Positions 9,388-19,361 of a stretch of 64,000 bases of DNA are shown here, one piece after another. Origin of the DNA: Mortierella alpina (Eukaryota; Mortierellomycota; Mortierellomycetes; Mortierellales; Mortierellaceae); NCBI GenBank assembly GCA_029449245.1, contig JANATF010000004.1, positions 1,736,001 to 1,800,000 on the forward strand, in the 5' to 3' direction. The notes below the pieces were generated by a model. That model ran no database searches. It saw only the letters and a list, made by a program, of their open reading frames with translations, and was not told where the DNA came from. Position 1 is the stretch's first letter. Every line of letters begins with the position of its first letter. The translations under genes and the position numbers were made by a program.

Positions 9388-10483
9388 TTTGCGTGGGCTT
9401 TGACCTTGCTACACGAGTATGGGTCGAATGGTTGAAATGGTGCAATGGATTCTTTTCGTTATGCAGTGTTGGATGAAGCGATAGAAGAGAAATTGAGCAT
9501 ACGGCGATGAGTGAGTACACTTGATCAAGCGTGTTCTTTGGAAGGGGGTGGGGCTGTAATCGGGAATATGAAGCAAGTCGAATTCGAATGCTCTTCCATA
9601 CTCAAAACTATTTTTTGTTATATAGGCGCCAAGCATTAATTTGAAAACCAGTAAATGCCTTCAAAAAGCAAAAAGGGGCCAGATCAGCGTGGGTAAGGCC
9701 TGTTTCTAGTGGCAGTGCTGCCTGGGCACGGACTGTTTCATTTGCAAAATATGTGGCCTGGGCACCTTCGATTCCCACAGTCCGGGCACGGACGGTCTCA
9801 GTTTCTCGACCCAAAATATACCTCCTACTGTAGTTCTTTTGGTGCAGATCTAGGCTGTGGCCAAGTAACGTTACGGCGCCCAGGTTCCATAACACCATGC
9901 GTTCTTTAGTTGCTTATCAACTGAAACACGGGCTACGAATATGAACGTTTGGAACATGACACTGTATAGGAATCCCATCGTGTGGCGTTTGCCTGCGGAC
10001 CGCCGGGTGTAATGTTGACTCGCTGCCGCACTCATGAGGACATCATTTGATAGGTTGCCTCCTCGAAAATGCAGCTGTTAACCACCATGGCGAAAAAATC
10101 AGTACAGTAACCGTATATGTAATTACAGTTACAGAGGTTCATATGATAGTAATGTGAAAGGATTGGCTGCCAGTCGTATTTCTCGCAGCTGTTTGAGAAA
10201 AGGAGAAATCGTATGTATACTGGCCATGTGTCAGTCAGTCAGAGGGCGTACCTGAGCTCACCATGCGACCATGTCCCATCTTTCTCTACCCATTACACCC
10301 TATTCCTTCTTTTGTTCTCTTCGCTAACAGCTACTGCAGCAGCCATTCATACACAGACCTATACCGACGTAGCAACCATGGATGCTTCTTTATCTCTCTG
10401 GCTGTCCCTATCTCACACACTCACTCACACAGACTTCACGGAGCTTTTTGTATGTTTGATTTATTAATGGCCTAAGGTCGGGT
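9388..10483. other. Intergenic, no supported gene
   Basis: About 1.1 kb with no family-like ORF. It holds the promoter of the helical gene starting at 9387, a GC-richer stretch at 9690-9870 where GGGCACGGAC occurs twice, and a pyrimidine-rich, CACACA-containing stretch at 10300-10440. Minus-strand codons at 9610-9898 are open but carry no recognisable motif. Confidence 0.45.
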
Positions 10484-10753
10484 TTAAGCTGCCTTCTCCA
10501 CTGCCGCTGCTGCTTCAGCCGCATCTCTATCGGCCTTCACCTTACGGCAGTGAACAACCAGTTGATTCACAGACCAGGAGTTCACTTTCATCAGCTCATC
10601 TAGTTGTCTCATCGCCTTTTGAAAAGCATCTTCTTGACCAATGTTAACGTCTTTTTCCCTGAGTTGTGCAGTCAAGTGCTCCACTTCCTTGACGATGAGC
10701 CTCTTGTTGCTAATCTGTTTCTGGTGTTTTCTTGCACTGGGTCCAGCTTGGAC
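10484..10753 (-). pseudogene. Coiled-coil ORF fragment (element or gene relic)
   Basis: An 89-codon minus-strand open frame with strong coding character but no ATG near its 5' end; it starts after an in-frame TGA at 10756-10754. The sequence is a charged helix (QISNKRLIVKEVEHL, LREKDVNIGQEDAFQKAM, an Ala-rich end AAEAAAAVEKAA), typical of coiled coils. An upstream frame change around 10750-10760 suggests a truncated gene or the last exon of a decayed mobile element. It lies about 90 nt from the hairpin at 10840-10878. No family recognised. Confidence 0.4.
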
Positions 10754-10839
10754 TCACTCGACTTCGTCCAGGAAAAGATGTTGAACGAAATCGTGTGAAG
10801 TCGTGTGTCTATTCGCATATATGCAAATACAAAAATCCG

Positions 10840-10878
10840 AAAAAGTCGTGTGTCACGAGTCGTGTGCCACGACTTTTT
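10840..10878. repeat. Perfect 11-bp inverted repeat
   Basis: AAAAAGTCGTG (10840-10850) and CACGACTTTTT (10868-10878) are exact reverse complements around a 17-base loop. The loop and left flank contain further GTCGTGTG copies. The arms can be extended to ATACAAAA..../....TTTTGTAT if a short insertion is allowed on the left. It could be the tip of a decayed transposon or a hairpin terminator. Confidence 0.7.
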
Positions 10879-11138
10879 TGTATGACCTATATATTATTAT
10901 GAGAGCAGAGCGACGTCCGTGCGCCGATCTAAGTGATGATTAGTCTAATGGAAATTCCATTACACAAAAGCAGCGATGTGATGGCAAGGGCAGAGGTAGT
11001 AGTGCCAAGTTCAAAAGAGGGAGTGAACAAGAATATAGTTGTTATTTCCAAGCAAAGCCAGAAGACTGACACACGCTGCATTTTCTTGCTGTGTCTGTCC
11101 TTATAGTACTTCGGTGATTCCAAATTATTCTTTCTGTC

Positions 11139-11146
11139 TATATAAA
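11139..11146 (+). promoter_or_regulatory. TATA-like element upstream of the cupredoxin gene
   Basis: TATATAAA lies 282 nt before the cupredoxin ATG. If used, the 5' leader is long or contains an intron; a pyrimidine-rich stretch (11336-11395) lies between. The rest of 10879-11428 shows no gene. Confidence 0.35.
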
Positions 11147-11428
11147 CACCATCGAATTTGACATCATTGAGGCGATTGAACAGCCACACGCAACACGGAG
11201 TACGCCAGGTTTCACAACACCGGTCCTCTATCCTCTATGGACCATCGCGGTCTTACAGTCTCCTTGCACGCAAAACTCTACACTTCCACTGGCTAAGATT
11301 TAGTGACACGGTCCTCTTGAAGGAGGTCGAGAACTGCTTTTATTCTCCCTTCTTTCTTTTCCTCTTCATTCCCCTTCTCTCTTTCACGAACCTTCAGCTG
11401 CATCCTCAAATCCAACGCTTTAACAAAC

Positions 11429-11740
11429 ATGCACGTTTTGTACGCTATCTCCATTATCTCTGTTCTTCTCGCTCCTGCCTTTGCTGCCATCCATATGGTC
11501 ACGATCAAGGACTTTAGTTTTCAGCCGAAAGAGGTCGACATCATGCCGGGTGATCAAGTCACTTGGACCAACAACGACGGTTTAGACCACACAGTCACTT
11601 CAGACGATGGTTCCTCGTTCGCCTCCAGCAACCTGGCCCAGGGTCAGTCATTCTCGTTTACGTTTATGACTGCTGCCACACTGCCATACCATTGCAGCAT
11701 TCATCCCTTCATGCTGGGCACTGTCAAAGCCGCGTCTTAA
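11429..11740 (+). CDS. Small secreted cupredoxin (plastocyanin-like blue copper protein)
   Basis: A single-exon 103-residue protein. Residues 1-19 are a classic signal peptide ending in APAFA. The mature part is one cupredoxin domain: the early strand VTIKDFSFQPKEVDI, a central MPGDQVTWTN, the first copper histidine in LDHTV, and the C-terminal type-1 copper loop HCSIHPFMLG supplying Cys, His and Met. This arrangement binds one copper and normally serves in electron transfer or copper handling outside the cell. It is about the size of a bare cupredoxin domain, with no Ser-rich linker or GPI signal, so it is probably freely secreted. It converges with the cytochrome b561-type gene, with only 92 nt between the two stops. 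The two could be redox-related, but convergence alone is weak evidence. Confidence 0.9.
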   Translation: MHVLYAISIISVLLAPAFAAIHMVTIKDFSFQPKEVDIMPGDQVTWTNNDGLDHTVTSDDGSSFASSNLAQGQSFSFTFMTAATLPYHCSIHPFMLGTVKAAS

Positions 11741-11832
11741 AAAAACAAAAAGTTATACACAGTAAGGGAAATTTTTCATGGAAACAAAACGTGGAGATCA
11801 AAAATATCTTACAAATATCACTAGTATATCCG

Positions 11833-12695
11833 CTACACTGTTGATTCTGGTGTTGCTGCTGTTATGACTATGGTGCCGGCGGCAGTGGCTGAAGACGGCT
11901 GCGGTGGTAACTGCTGCTGTTGACGACGATCCTCCTCGCTCTTGAGTTCCCCAACCAACATGCTATGCTCCGCCATATATTTCCTTCTCCTCTGATCCAT
12001 CCAGTACTTGAATACTGAGCCAAAGACAAAGATTGCTGCCAGGATGGACACCCAGACATCATAAACAATAAGGGCGGTCTGTTTCCCCGTTATCCATTCC
12101 ACATATAGCGTAATACCCAAATTGACTTGAGAGAACCCACTGATGAGGACGACATAGCCCCAGGCACGATGCATCCCTGTGACGATCCGCGAATGCAGCC
12201 GTTGTCGATTAGCCCTGGAAGCGTCATAAGTAAGGATCATAAGCAGTGCAAAAACTATCTGAAGAACGAGCGCTGAGATGACAAAAACCCCAAATTTCGC
12301 ATGGGTCGATAGAGTGACCTCTTTGGTCCCCTCGCGATACTTGTAGACAGCTGTAAGGATGGAAGCTAACGCAGCAAGGACGATGCAGAATGCTGAGATC
12401 TGAATGTAGCGGTGCCAGTGAAAGATGCGGTGCTGGTGTGAGACCAATCGAGCAATGATTGCACCCGTTGGCAAGACGAGGAGGAAGGCAAAGGCCATCA
12501 TGGATCCTGTGTCAAGCAAAAACAGCTCAGCAACACAAAAACAAGAACAGTTTTTTTGTTCTCTCATAAAGAGATCGTTAGGCCTTTACCATGCGCTTGG
12601 ACAAGGCTGTTGTAATGCCGTTCATCAGCAAGGGCTTGGTTGATATCAAAAGCCGATCTAAAACCAGCGGATCCTGGGGCGACTGAGATCTGCAT
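11833..12695 (-). CDS. Cytochrome b561-type transmembrane protein
   Basis: Two exons: 12695-12590 and 12506-11833, intron 12589-12507 (donor GTAAAG, acceptor TTGACACAG); the split codon gives the conserved AHG at the junction. The product is 259 residues with five or six hydrophobic helices. Four histidines typical of the di-heme b561 core are visible: QAHGS, HWHRYIQ, STHAKFG and MHRAWGY. Such proteins move electrons across membranes, often from ascorbate or a partner domain to ferric iron or monodehydroascorbate. The C-terminus is a hydrophilic tail with a Gln run. The ATG at 12695 has G at -3. Many fungal relatives carry an N-terminal DOMON domain; none is visible upstream, but an unseen upstream exon cannot be excluded. 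Confidence 0.85.
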
Positions 12696-13019
12696 CACTT
12701 GGGTTATCTGAAGTGTGAGTCTGGAATTCGGAAAGAAAGATGTTTTTGGAATTTGGCCTGTCTTTAATTTCGGTTGCCTCTGACTACAAAAAAATAAAGC
12801 GGCGTTGAAGATTGGCCCTGATACCTGGTTGGCTATGTTTTCTCGTGGAGACTTTATTTTCACTGAGAACTGAGAACCTCATACGGGGACCCGCTAAAGC
12901 CTGAAGTGGACAGGTGTTCACCAACTGCAATGTCCCACAACATATTTGGGTTACTCCACCAATGTTAAATATGGCCCTTGTTTTTTTTTCTCACTTTTTC
13001 AGGCTTCATCGATGGCCGG

Positions 13020-16000
13020 TCATGCCACAGTATGCTTGACACAAGTACTAGCAGCCAGAGCCTGTTCCGCCTCCGCCTGTGCCAGAATCGACCCTCCATT
13101 CACAATTCCGACACCTCCAATAGTTGCTCCTTTCCCCGAGTGACCCGGGTACGTGACAACGTTCATTTTCTCCATACTCGGCTCATGTCCATGTCCATGT
13201 CCATGTCCATTTCCATTGCCAATCCCAGCAGCAGCCGAGGTCGTAACCATAGCAGGATGCATCAAACCCGAAGCCGAAGCCGAAGTAGCCGATGCCAATC
13301 CTGAGGATCCTATCCTAGGTGATCCGACCGCCATGGCGACTTTAGTAGGAGAAGCAGCACCCTCTCTCGAAACCGAGTTTCGTCCAAACATCCCTTGCAA
13401 CCGCGCAAGACTGCCCTTTTTCCTCACAGTGTTGTTGGGACCCTTTTCGCCCCCTTGTCGAAGACTCGGGACTGCATCTTTGTTGGGGGAAACACCCAAG
13501 GAGAGGCTGCGCTTATGGCGGAGATAAGGACCATTGAGATTGTTGTTGTTGTTGTTGGTATTGTTGTTGTTATGGAAGCCGTTGTTGGCTTGGACCTCAG
13601 ACCAAGTTTGGTTGTCGGATGGAATGTCAGCTCCAGGGCTGGAGGGACGAGACAGGAGGTAGGAAATTGACTATTCAAAAACGAGGATCACACTGCAGAG
13701 TTAGACGAGATCCATTCATACCCTTGGCATGCCAACAGTGAGGGTTTCCGCGACTGGGGTTACCTGGAACCACAGCTCGTGTTTTTCGCGCGTGGGGGCG
13801 GTCAGCTTCAGGTTACGACTGGTTGTCTGAACCAACAGACTAACGCCTGGAAGGTCTGAATTTTGTCCGCTGTTGTTATCGTCCGAAATTTGAGCAACAG
13901 CGAGGATTAATGCTGAAAGGATAAAAAACAAGAGATTCAGCATTAGATACCCCTGTCTGTCAGTCGCACATACAAATGACTCGAATGAACCTGCTCAACT
14001 TACCACTCTTGGCTCTCTGTTCGCGTGTTCCCTCTGCGCCTGGGTTGTACTGGCTCCAGTAAATAGTCTTTGTGTAAGGATGCACCCACACATAGCGCCG
14101 GTGTCTCTTCTCGCTCATCATATTAGCCATGCGGCGCCGGGTATACTTCCACAAGTAGTCTCCAATCATGGTCTGGGTGATGACTTGGATCATAGTCGGG
14201 TCTGTAGGGGTCATGTCGTAATTGGAACCGATCGACATGCGTCTCCCATTGTGGTACCGCCCTCCATGATTATAGTCGGTGGACAGGCTTGACATTGAGC
14301 AGTTTGGTGAGCCGCTAACATTGTCCGCAAGAGCCGCCCGACCCATGGCAGCTCCTGGAGAGTCGGTGGTAATGAGCTGCTCGTACTGAGGATCGCTCTT
14401 GAGCTGAGGAAGAAGAACTTGGCTAGAGCTCTTGTCAAAGGTATAGGTAGTGTGAGAAGAGACAGAGACAACAGTGGTGGGTGCAATAACTGGGCGTGGA
14501 GTTGAGGTAGTCGTTGCTGCTTGTTGGTCCTTCTGGTCGGATGGTCCCTGAGAAACTCGTGGATCCTGATGGGCGCTCTCAATCGTGCCTGATTGCTGTG
14601 TTACACTGCTATCCTTGGGTATCGATGTTGGGTCCGACTTATTGGCGGCGTTCAACGCATAGGCAGCTCCAGCCGCCACAGCGGCAGCGGCCACAGCAGT
14701 TCCAGCAAGATGAGCTGGAGTTGGCAAAGACGCCTTCTCGGCGTCCTGCAACTTGTCCTGGGCTTGATTGACGACGTCTCTGGTATGCAATTGCTCTGCA
14801 ACAGGCAAGGTTTCGCTCGCGGATTCTTGACTAACACTGGCAGGGGCAAGAGCTTCATGAGCCTGAGCAGAGTCTTCAGAATCAGGCAGCTCAGCCATGA
14901 CTTCTGACTTTTCCTTGTAAATGGATTGGATTCTTCCGGTGTCGGTAGCATTGCCGTTTCCACCAAAAGCAGATCCGAAGGAGACTCTGGTTTCGCGATC
15001 GACATTATCCAAGGAAGGACGTTCTGGGGCAAGATCCACGGGTATAGCGGGTACAGGAGGCACGGACGCAACAGATGTATCCACCAAGGTCTGGCTCAGA
15101 TCACAAGTATGGCGGCGCTCTTCCTCGACATCTGACTTTGTGGCTCGGGGCACGGGCTCCCCTACCTCATGCTCATCAGTGTCCTGACCTTCTTCAGAAG
15201 TCCTAGTAGAGTCTTCTGAAATGGTAGGGACAGCGACTTCACCCTGGGCACCGTTCTGAACATCGCTCTCGTCCTCATCATGAGTGGTAACCTGGGAATC
15301 ATCCTGAGCTCTATGAATGGACGTAGCAGCAGTACCGATGTCTACGGCGGCGGCAACTTCAAGTCCGTCGACCGTCTTCAACACGTCCCCATCGATGGCA
15401 TCGAGGGTCGTGATCTGCTTCGTTTCAGTTCCTGGTTTTCCAGTGATTGTCTCCACAGCCGGTACCTCGACACGTGTCTCATCTGCAGGAGCCTGGGTAT
15501 CAACTGCCGCTGAGGTCTGTAAAGCAGAAGCTTGCTTCAGCAAAGTGGCGACCTCGGGGAGAGTGTGTATCCAGCTCTCAATGGGCTCGGTCATCGCCTC
15601 CTGATCTTTGTACTCTACGGGCGCCTTCTCGCTGCTCTGCGATGTCGCCTGTGCCAGCTCTGCAAAGAGACCTCCAGTTGGGAAGGGGGAGCCCCGTCCA
15701 GTGCTGTAATCCTGAGAGTCGTTATCGGAAAGGGCTATGCTCAAGTCACGACGGTCATGGGCATCGGCGTCATCCAAAAGTCCCAAGCCCGACGAGGGCC
15801 TCGAGCCAGGGTGGTCAAACAGCGCGTGACTAGATCCCTTGGACGGCGAGGGATGCTCAAAGTCATCTCCTTCAAGACGCATGGTTTCGATGGTTTCCTC
15901 TCGATCTGCCAGCATTTTGATCAATTCCTCCTTCTCGACCAGCAACTCCTCTTTCAAGGATATCAATTCTTCTTTTGCAGTAATCTCTTGGCTGAGTTTT

Positions 16001-18195
16001 GTCTGGAGCTCGCTGATGATGGACTGCTGGTGGGCGAATGAGGTCTCGCGGGCAAGGGATGCAACCTTGGGCTCTGTTACCGACAAGTCCTTTGAACCAG
16101 CCGCAGAGTCGTCCGCACCGAGCAGACGTGCTGGTGCTTGAATCAGTAAAGGTGCTTCTGCGAGGTCGTCGTCATGATTATCGTGACCAGCTTGATCCTG
16201 AGCACGCGCAATGGCCTCGAGAGTCGATTTTTTGGTAAGCTGCTGCTGCTGTTGAGTCATGGTATTGTTGAGATCCTCGACCTTAGTCAACAGCTCCGAC
16301 TTTTCTCTCTGAATTCCCGTCATATGCTTGCGCATGGATGCCATGTCCTGCTCGTGCCTTGTTTTTACCAGCTCCAGTTGACTTGCGGTCTTTTCCTCCT
16401 TGTCTTTGAGCTGCTCCACCTGCTCGTTCACCGAGGCAAACTTCTTTTGAATCTTTGCATTTTCATGCGTCATTTTCGATAGTTGTGCTTGTAGATCTGC
16501 GTTCTGGTTCCGAAGCTCCTGATTCTGCAGCTCCAAGTTCCATTGATCCTCCTTCTGACGTTCTATTAATACAACATAATGTCATGTCAGTAATCCGCTC
16601 ATTACACCTTTCATCCAACTATTCGCCATTTTTGAGCACACGCCTGTACCTTCACTTTCTTCGCGAAGACGACGCTGCTTATTCAAAGCGTCAATGATTC
16701 GCTCCTGCTCAGTGATCTTGGTGTCGTACTCCTGGTTCAATTTTTCCTTCAACTCTGCCTGTGAGGTCCAGTACCGAACTTGGTTTAAGAGCTCCTCCTG
16801 GATTTGCAATGGGAACGCTGCATCGTTGACAGAGGGCGCTGAAGACATGACAACCTTGTGCCTTCGAGGCTTGGATATCGTCTGGGCTGGAAGGGTGCTT
16901 GAAGGGAACGCATTTGGACTGGACACCGACCGTGGATGCGATAGTCCATTTTCACTAGACGTAGACTCTACTGCAGGCTATTAAAAAAGATTTCACGAGC
17001 GTGTGAGAAACCTGCAAGACAATTCTAGATTTTCTTCTTTCCCTCCCCACTCTCTCTCTCTCTTTTTTTCTCACACACGCACACACTCTCTCTTTCCATC
17101 CTTTGCCCGCGACCCACGCGCAGCACATGCCAATAATTTCAGAACCCGAATCCGCAAAGGTACGAAAGAACAGAAAATGAAATTTAATAATGATCGTACA
17201 TCTTTTTTTTTTTTTTTTGTGAGCAATCAATATACGGAAAAGGCACGGTTGGGAACACCTCTTGATCAAACATTTTTTTTCTGCTTGTATACCTTTGAGC
17301 AAAGGCGCTCAGTTGAACAAACACAACACATCCTCAGCATCTGTTAAAAACAGTATCATATATCCTGGAGCAAGTAAACGTAGTAGGGGAGAGATACTCT
17401 CGTGAGGATTACCTAAACTAGACCCGACGATGCATTCAAAAAATCACTCACCCCCTCTGCACGGACAGCAAGATGCAAACGAAAACCACAGTAAACGTTG
17501 GGATAGAACGCTCCAGTAAGGTGCAAGGGTGTAGGTTGCACAGAATGGGAGAGGATGAGATTGAAACAGGCCGTGGGGTCCTCCACTAGCCTCCACCTTC
17601 ATTCCGCGAAAAAAAGAGATAACCGATAACGCATGCATTGGACAGGACAAAAAACACAAAACACGCGTGTTTTCTTGACAAAACACAACAGACATGTTTT
17701 GCAAAAAGAAAAAAAAAAGGAGGAAGAATGAAAAGAAGGCTTACAACGACATGGACTCTTACGTACCAGCTGTGCATCAATCAAGTCCTTCAGACCTGCG
17801 ATCCCGCTCTGGCCCTCCTGAAATTCCTTGTCAAGAGCCGCGAGCTGTTCTCGGAAGGACTCTGGCAGAGGCTGGGTTGCTGCTGCTCCTAAAGGTCCTC
17901 CGTCAGTGCCTGTGTTGACTTTATCGTCCTGTGAACCTTTTTGCTTCTCCTGCTCATCGAGCAGCTGCAGCTGGTCAAAGCAGGTCTTGAGATCCTCCTG
18001 CCGCTTGACAAAGAGCAAGCCGATGGTCTGGGTCAATTGCAGGTCATTATGGATACCGGCGAGTCGGGCCTCAAGCTCCGCTCTGGCCTGTGCTACGGTC
18101 TGCAGATTGGCCAGCGAGGCGGTCGAAGCGCTGTTCTGGGGCAATTGAGGTGTTTGTTGGGGTGACAACTGTGGTTCCGCAAGAGATTCCGCCAT
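13020..18195 (-). CDS. num1: NUM1/ApsA-like cortical protein with C-terminal PH domain
   Basis: Five exons join in phase: 18195-17767, 16977-16650, 16562-14004, 13912-13764 and 13670-13020, giving 1,371 residues. The N-terminal exon is helical (HNDLQLTQTIGLLFVKR), followed by long coiled coils (LNQEYDTKITEQERIIDAL, residues about 190-400), a long acidic disordered middle, and a PH domain near residues 1090-1230. The PH domain begins at TMIGDYLWKYTRRRM, continues with HPYTKTIYWS, and is completed only after splicing (LKLTAPTREKHELWFQ then SISYLLSRP). In this family the PH domain binds PIP2 at the plasma membrane and the coiled coils hold dynein and mitochondria at the cortex for nuclear migration. 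Intron 1 is 789 nt, unusually long here, so the exon 1 link is the least certain join. The C-terminus has a Gly-His run. Confidence 0.87.
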
Positions 18196-19361
18196 CACTG
18201 GTAGGATATTATGGTTTGTCAGGCGCGTGCTTGTTGGTCGGGCAAGGAGGTGGTCTTGAAGGACGATATGAGTGTCTCACCTCAAGAGAAGGCGTAGGTG
18301 TTGGTGTGATGATTAGGATGTCTAGTCCCTTTGCTGTTTCCTTGGCTAGCAGGTCGGACGTGAGGACAAGACGCAAACGGGTTAGAAGGGCAAGGTTGGA
18401 AAAAGAGAAAGTGTGCGACAATGGGAGAAAAGAACGCTCGAAAAAAAAAAAAAAAAAAAAAGAGTACATGGATTGGTCAATGCATGGGTTCTTCAGTGCT
18501 CGCAAGAGAGTTTGAAACAATTGAGCGGAGCACCGCCGAGCTATGTGGAGGAGGAGACAGAGTGCGGATTCACTCGGCGATGAAGCAGGAGTAGGAGGAG
18601 TAGGAGGAGTAGGAGGGGTGGGAGGACGATGAGGAGGAGTAGTCTGGGAGGGGGAAGTAGTCTGGGAGGGGGATGGAGCGAGCTAGATGGAAATGGAATA
18701 TTCAGCTCCGTTCTGGCCACTCAGGGGTCCGATGGAAGCAAGCAGGCAGGGACCCGCGGGAAGGGTCAAAAGTGGGAGGCGATGCAGATGCACAGGACAC
18801 ATACATTGTTTTCTCGGCCGTTCTCTTTGTTGCACGCTGTCAGTCAGAGTGCCGATGGATGGGTTCACGCCCACAGGGATGAGAGGGGATTGCAAGAGTG
18901 CAGTGTGCAGTGTGCTACTGACAGCAGAGAGACAGAGATGTCGAGGATGTGGATGAACTGTGGAGAGAACGTGCGTTGATCAAAAAAGACAAAAAAAAAA
19001 GGCGTTGGCCTATCAGTTGGTCGTGTACAGTGACTGTTTCCTCGGTGTCAATTGATGAAAGCGCGTCCCTGATATGTTTTCTGTTTGTGTATCACACTAC
19101 ATGCACACTTTGTCTTTGTCCATTAATCGCGCTTTGCGCTCGCCGATCGCGTTCATTCCCCAGGGCACCTGATTGACCCCACACTGTACATACCACTCTA
19201 CTCAAAGACAATCCACCTCGGCGAGCCACTCCTTCCCAATCAGCCCAGCTCCTCCCTCTAGACTACACGCGCAACCGCCTGCCTCCTTTCTCCCCTCGCT
19301 GCAGCCACTCCACGCGACACCCACGCTTCTCCTCTCATTCCAGCCCACGCGCAGTTGGATC
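18196..19361. promoter_or_regulatory. Divergent promoter region between NUM1-like and POT1-like genes
   Basis: About 1.2 kb separates two genes read outward. It contains a run of about 20 A (18440-18460), a purine-rich repeat block (18575-18680; GGAGTAGGA units and two copies of AGTAGTCTGGGAGGGGGA), and pyrimidine-rich leader sequence before the POT1 ATG. No coding sequence is supported. Confidence 0.55.
18575..18680 (+). repeat. G-rich purine repeat block
   Basis: Short tandem units (GGAGTAGGA, about four copies) followed by two copies of an 18-bp unit AGTAGTCTGGGAGGGGGA. G-runs of 3-5 could form a G-quadruplex on the plus strand. Confidence 0.7.

Noticed and set aside
9608-9898. Minus-strand ORF with GRETETVRARTVGIEGAQ
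   Set aside because: Low-complexity, repeated GGGCACGGAC wording explains it; no conserved motif or start context.
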